NCBI GenBank assembly: GCA_021731025.1
Contig: JAKFYD010000003.1
Location: forward strand, 1-64,000
Length of the DNA stretch: 64,000 nucleotides
Direction: 5' to 3'
From: Pseudobdellovibrionaceae bacterium
GTDB lineage: Bacteria; Bdellovibrionota; Bdellovibrionia; Bdellovibrionales; Bdellovibrionaceae
Under the pieces are notes generated by a model. That model was not told the origin of the DNA. It saw nothing but the letters and a program-made list of their open reading frames with translations, and searched no databases. Positions 61,060 through 64,000 of this stretch are shown one piece after another (positions within the stretch are counted from its first letter, which is position 1; each line of letters opens with the position of its first letter). The position numbers and the translations under genes are program-made.

Positions 61060-61614
61060 ATGAAATCGACATCAGGTGCAATCAGTCCAGTTATCATCGC
61101 ATCCCTCATGGTGTTGTTAGCGATTGCTACGATAACATTGATGATGCAACCAACTGTAAATCGGTATTCGTTTAATATTCACAATTCAATGAAGCTGATC
61201 AAATCGAATTTGGAAATCAACATCGATGATGCGCAGGGGTGGGCTTTTACTGTTGCAGATACAACAAATGCGTCCATGGGCTGTTTACGAGATCACACGG
61301 ATTGTTTTTCCCTTACAGGAATTAAATCGCCAGTAGTCACAGTGCGCGACACTGTTGATAATGTTTATTTGGGTGATCTCACAACTGCGGCCCAAGGAGT
61401 GACCTTAGCCGGTAAAAGTTGCAGCAATTTCAGTGCAACCAATGGAAACTCAAGTTGTCCCGTAAAGGTCGTCGTCACGTGGACTCCCATTTGTGCGAGC
61501 AGTCCTTGTATAGATCCATCTTATTTGGTTGAAGTCAGTTTTGATTATTCGACTTCAAAAAATATGGGACCGAAAATTGATTTATCAAAGTACAACTTTG
61601 TGCTTCAGAAATAA
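61060..61614 (+). CDS. pilin-like exported protein
   Basis: 184 residues. The N-terminal SGAISPVIIASLMVLLAIAT helix resembles a type IV pilin helix but lacks a standard G|FTLIE site and Glu5. The globular part has a Cys-pair layout (GCLRDHTDC, SCSNFSATNGNSSC) with VKVVVTWTPICASSP, which is the same domain as in the 61618-63534 protein (ASCPLHVSLTWQPVCKTTC). It is convergent with that gene, three bases apart. Probably a minor pilin-like subunit. Confidence 0.65.
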   Translation: MKSTSGAISPVIIASLMVLLAIATITLMMQPTVNRYSFNIHNSMKLIKSNLEINIDDAQGWAFTVADTTNASMGCLRDHTDCFSLTGIKSPVVTVRDTVDNVYLGDLTTAAQGVTLAGKSCSNFSATNGNSSCPVKVVVTWTPICASSPCIDPSYLVEVSFDYSTSKNMGPKIDLSKYNFVLQK

Positions 61615-61617
61615 AGT

Positions 61618-63534
61618 TTAAGGCCATGTGATGACTTGGACGGCTGTGCCCGTAAGTCTATTCGTTGTTGTACCATCGCCCAACTGGCCGCGATCATTCT
61701 GTCCCCAACAATATACTCTTTGAGAAGCAATCGCGCAATTGTGGTAACCTTCATCGGAAGCGCCACCTTGAAAACTGGTGATATTCGGTGGAAGACCAGT
61801 CAGCTCAATGGGGTCCCAAATGTTTCCCCAAAACGGAGCAGCCCATGCTCCGTTCGGATCTCCCATGGGATTTCCGACATTATTTCTTCCCCAGGCCCAA
61901 AGACGTCCTCCTTTAAGGCCGAAGAAACCAGTCGAATGGTGACCAAGAGATTCAACTCCATGAATTGTGGTTACCAATTGAGGTTCTTGAGTTGCGGCTG
62001 GAAGAGATCTCGCTAATTTTCCGTAATCATAATGTCCCCAACAGGCCAAATCACCGTTGTTAAATAAAGCACAGAAGGAGCCAAATGAAGATCTGATTTG
62101 TTTTACATTGGAATCAAGGATGGGGTAGTCCGTGGGTTCTGGTTTGGGGTTACACATTCCTGAATCGTAAGGAGACGGGCCACCACCCGGAGGAAGAAAA
62201 AAACCATACATGAACATTGGGTCTGATACTGCTGGAAGAGCTGTCCCCGCGAATACCCAAGGATAGCAAACTTTATGTCCTTTAGCGCCGATGGGATCAT
62301 ATGCTAAGTTTGGAAAGCCAGGCGAAGACATATCTAAACTCCCACCACGGCTTTCGTTAAGACCCCAGCATTGGACTCCGCCATTGACGACAGCACAAGT
62401 AACGCGGTTAGTGGCAACAATGTCAGTTACAGGTCCCAGATCTGGGCCGTTAGCTCCACGACTCAGCCCTAACACGGGGTAGGCCGGTCCATTCGGGCCA
62501 CTCCAGGTGTTATAGTCCACTGGGAAATCAGGAGTAGCCGGAACTGCATAGCCCAAATTGGCGTAAGTATTTCCGCCCCAGCAGTGGGCCGCATTGTTGC
62601 TGGTGATGGCACAACTGTGACCGATACCTACGGAAACTTTGATGACATTCATTAAGGGAGTCCAGCTGATGCCGTTGATAACTTGCGGAGTAGCGCCATG
62701 ATTTTGTCCCCAACAATAAACATTTCCTGCGGCGATAGCACAAACAGTGAACATACCAACTTCAACTTGAGTGACCGGCCTCGGTAAGCCCGTAACTTTC
62801 AATGGAACAGAAGAATCTCCGGTTGCTGCGGGACCCAGAGCTCCAAAATCGTTCGCACCCCAGCAATAAACATCACCTTCTGCTATAGCGCAGGTAAAAT
62901 ATTTACCAACGGCAACTGCAGTGGCTACAGGAGTATCCAGTGGTTTGCGCACCATGCTTGACACAGATGAAGCAACAAATCTTGCGCCGAAACCACCACC
63001 AAAAGATGAGCCACGATTAAAGGCGACTTCGATTTGAATTGTTCGAGGGTTCACGCAAGTGGTTTTACAAACCGGTTGCCAAGTTAAACTGACGTGAAGA
63101 GGGCAACTAGCAAGGCCCAAGTTATAACCAGTACAAACTGTTCCATCCAATTTAACGCCTTTATCGGCATCGGTATCAATAACAATTTCGTTGTTGGCAT
63201 TAAGAACAACGGCGACAGGTTGTGGAGTTTGACTGCATTCGGTTCCATCTTTTATGCAAGCAAATGTTGTCGCATTTCTTGGATCATCCATAGTTTTTTT
63301 CCAAGACTCCTCGTCTTGAAGGTAATAGGCATAGTTTTGTTGAAGAACATCGATGGCTAATTTGGAATCCGTAATGACTTGCTGTTCGCGCTTTTGGTAA
63401 GTCACTGACATCAAGGCTAAGGTCGCAATGGTCATGATGCCGAACATGAGTATTAAATCGACAAAACCCTTTTGATTACTGACAACGTGTACTGGTTTCA
63501 TACCTAATTCATCGGCAGGACTTTGGTCGAACAT
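61618..63534 (-). CDS. pilin-like protein with C-terminal RCC1 propeller
   Basis: 638 residues. The N-terminal segment (NQKG|FVDLILMFGIMTIATLAL) is pilin-like with Gly-1 and Phe+1 but no Glu5. It is followed by the same Cys-pair domain as the convergent gene, then about seven RCC1-type blades with the CAI-GxVYCWGxN motif (TCAIAEGDVYCWGANDFG, VCAIAAGNVYCWGQN, SCAITSNNAAHCWGGN). The propeller would sit at a pilus tip or on the cell surface. The start may be ATG 63534 or 63501; neither has a strong ribosome site. Confidence 0.75.
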   Translation of the reverse strand: MFDQSPADELGMKPVHVVSNQKGFVDLILMFGIMTIATLALMSVTYQKREQQVITDSKLAIDVLQQNYAYYLQDEESWKKTMDDPRNATTFACIKDGTECSQTPQPVAVVLNANNEIVIDTDADKGVKLDGTVCTGYNLGLASCPLHVSLTWQPVCKTTCVNPRTIQIEVAFNRGSSFGGGFGARFVASSVSSMVRKPLDTPVATAVAVGKYFTCAIAEGDVYCWGANDFGALGPAATGDSSVPLKVTGLPRPVTQVEVGMFTVCAIAAGNVYCWGQNHGATPQVINGISWTPLMNVIKVSVGIGHSCAITSNNAAHCWGGNTYANLGYAVPATPDFPVDYNTWSGPNGPAYPVLGLSRGANGPDLGPVTDIVATNRVTCAVVNGGVQCWGLNESRGGSLDMSSPGFPNLAYDPIGAKGHKVCYPWVFAGTALPAVSDPMFMYGFFLPPGGGPSPYDSGMCNPKPEPTDYPILDSNVKQIRSSFGSFCALFNNGDLACWGHYDYGKLARSLPAATQEPQLVTTIHGVESLGHHSTGFFGLKGGRLWAWGRNNVGNPMGDPNGAWAAPFWGNIWDPIELTGLPPNITSFQGGASDEGYHNCAIASQRVYCWGQNDRGQLGDGTTTNRLTGTAVQVITWP

Positions 63535-63573
63535 TAAGACTTTTTGACAGTTGTCTTAAATAAATACAAATTT

Positions 63574-64000
63574 CTACAAATTATTAAATTGAGACAACAC
63601 TTCATTCGCTTTAAGCGATCTCTTCCAAATCTTGACTTGGTCAATGATTCCAGGAAAAAAGGAAAGTGTCCCGCCTTGATTCTCGGCTCCGATAAGCACA
63701 GGTTCATTAGACCAATAGTTAGAGCCGGTGTAGGCCAAGGGGCCAGCGGCAATGGCGCCATTAATATAGAGGTTCATGCTGGATAAATCCCAGGTGCCAA
63801 CGACGTAGTACCAGGTTCCTGGCGCAATGGCCAAAGGCGCACTCACGCAGCGACTTCCCGAATTTTCAGCGACACAAAAAGAAAATCCAGTGGCGTCGGC
63901 TCGCAAATTATAACTGCTGTTCGTGCCCGAATTTCTTTTGCTGATGATGCCGTTGAAAGTTGTTAGAGCAACATCGGCGTTGACCCAAGCTGCAACTGTT
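63574..64000 (-). CDS. LamG/ConA-like jelly-roll domain protein (5' part outside window)
   Basis: The frame is open from 64000 down to the stop at 63574 (142 codons in the window). It reads TVAAWVNADVALTTFNGIIS, followed by TWYYVVGTWDLSSMNLYING and IDQVKIWKRSLKANEVLSQF, the classic LamG strand pattern. Its stop lies 40 bases before the start of the RCC1-type gene, so it is probably the upstream gene of the same operon. The protein continues beyond the right edge. Confidence 0.75.
   Translation of the reverse strand, partial: TVAAWVNADVALTTFNGIISKRNSGTNSSYNLRADATGFSFCVAENSGSRCVSAPLAIAPGTWYYVVGTWDLSSMNLYINGAIAAGPLAYTGSNYWSNEPVLIGAENQGGTLSFFPGIIDQVKIWKRSLKANEVLSQFNNL

Overview
The window looks like chromosomal DNA of a Gram-negative bacterium of the Bdellovibrionota (Bdellovibrio-like predators or relatives). 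This is inferred from the mix of many exported proteases, lipoproteins, prepilin-like proteins and RHS/RCC1/propeller surface proteins with a mevalonate-pathway isoprenoid operon. I cannot run a phylogenetic test. Base composition is moderately AT-rich.

Region 1 (1-19.3 kb) is dominated by exported proteins. It holds a lytic transglycosylase; a tightly coupled trio of a 1133-residue exported protein of unknown function, a large S8 subtilase and a lipoprotein; an opposing RHS-like / subtilase / methyltransferase operon; a GGDEF diguanylate cyclase; a prepilin with a Pro/Gln-rich tail; a DUF4105-like protein that also carries HExxH; a small His-Gly protein; and a MepA-like (M74) murein endopeptidase lipoprotein.

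Region 2 (19.3-34.6 kb) is housekeeping. rpmI-rplT are followed in the same direction by fni, mvaA and three GHMP kinases/decarboxylase (the mevalonate route from HMG-CoA to IPP/DMAPP; HMG-CoA synthase is absent here). Then come a lipoprotein / c-type cytochrome-like / Tat-exported DUF1501 set, two rRNA methyltransferase genes, pheS-pheT-ihfA-merR, and a tRNA with His anticodon GTG. A tRNA-proximal palindrome is interrupted by an IS481-family element.

Region 3 (36-43 kb) holds an AAA_28 ATPase, a tandem universal stress protein, phosphoenolpyruvate synthase preceded by an overlapping 33-codon ORF, and a 5'-truncated glycosyltransferase relic.

Region 4 (43-64 kb) is an accessory and surface region. 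It contains a propeller lipoprotein, a FecR-like protein, a Fpg/Nei-like protein lacking the usual Pro2, a beta-helix protein, a trypsin-like protease, a phospholipase-D-like lipoprotein flanked by a 615-bp duplicated lectin-like domain (one copy broken out of frame), a three-gene operon built from a shared repeat I do not recognise, a degraded nitroreductase, and pilin-like genes, one of them carrying an RCC1 propeller. The LamG gene at the right edge runs out of the window.

The observations I would check first are: (a) the repeat-family operon at 56.3-58.2 kb with a relic of its 3' end at 60.3 kb; (b) a GTCTC-N5-GAGAC inverted repeat that recurs 60-90 bp upstream of several exported-protein genes; (c) the palindrome split by the IS481 element; (d) the unusual tRNA-His; (e) the terminator-like hairpin whose loop contains the start codon of the DUF4105-like gene.
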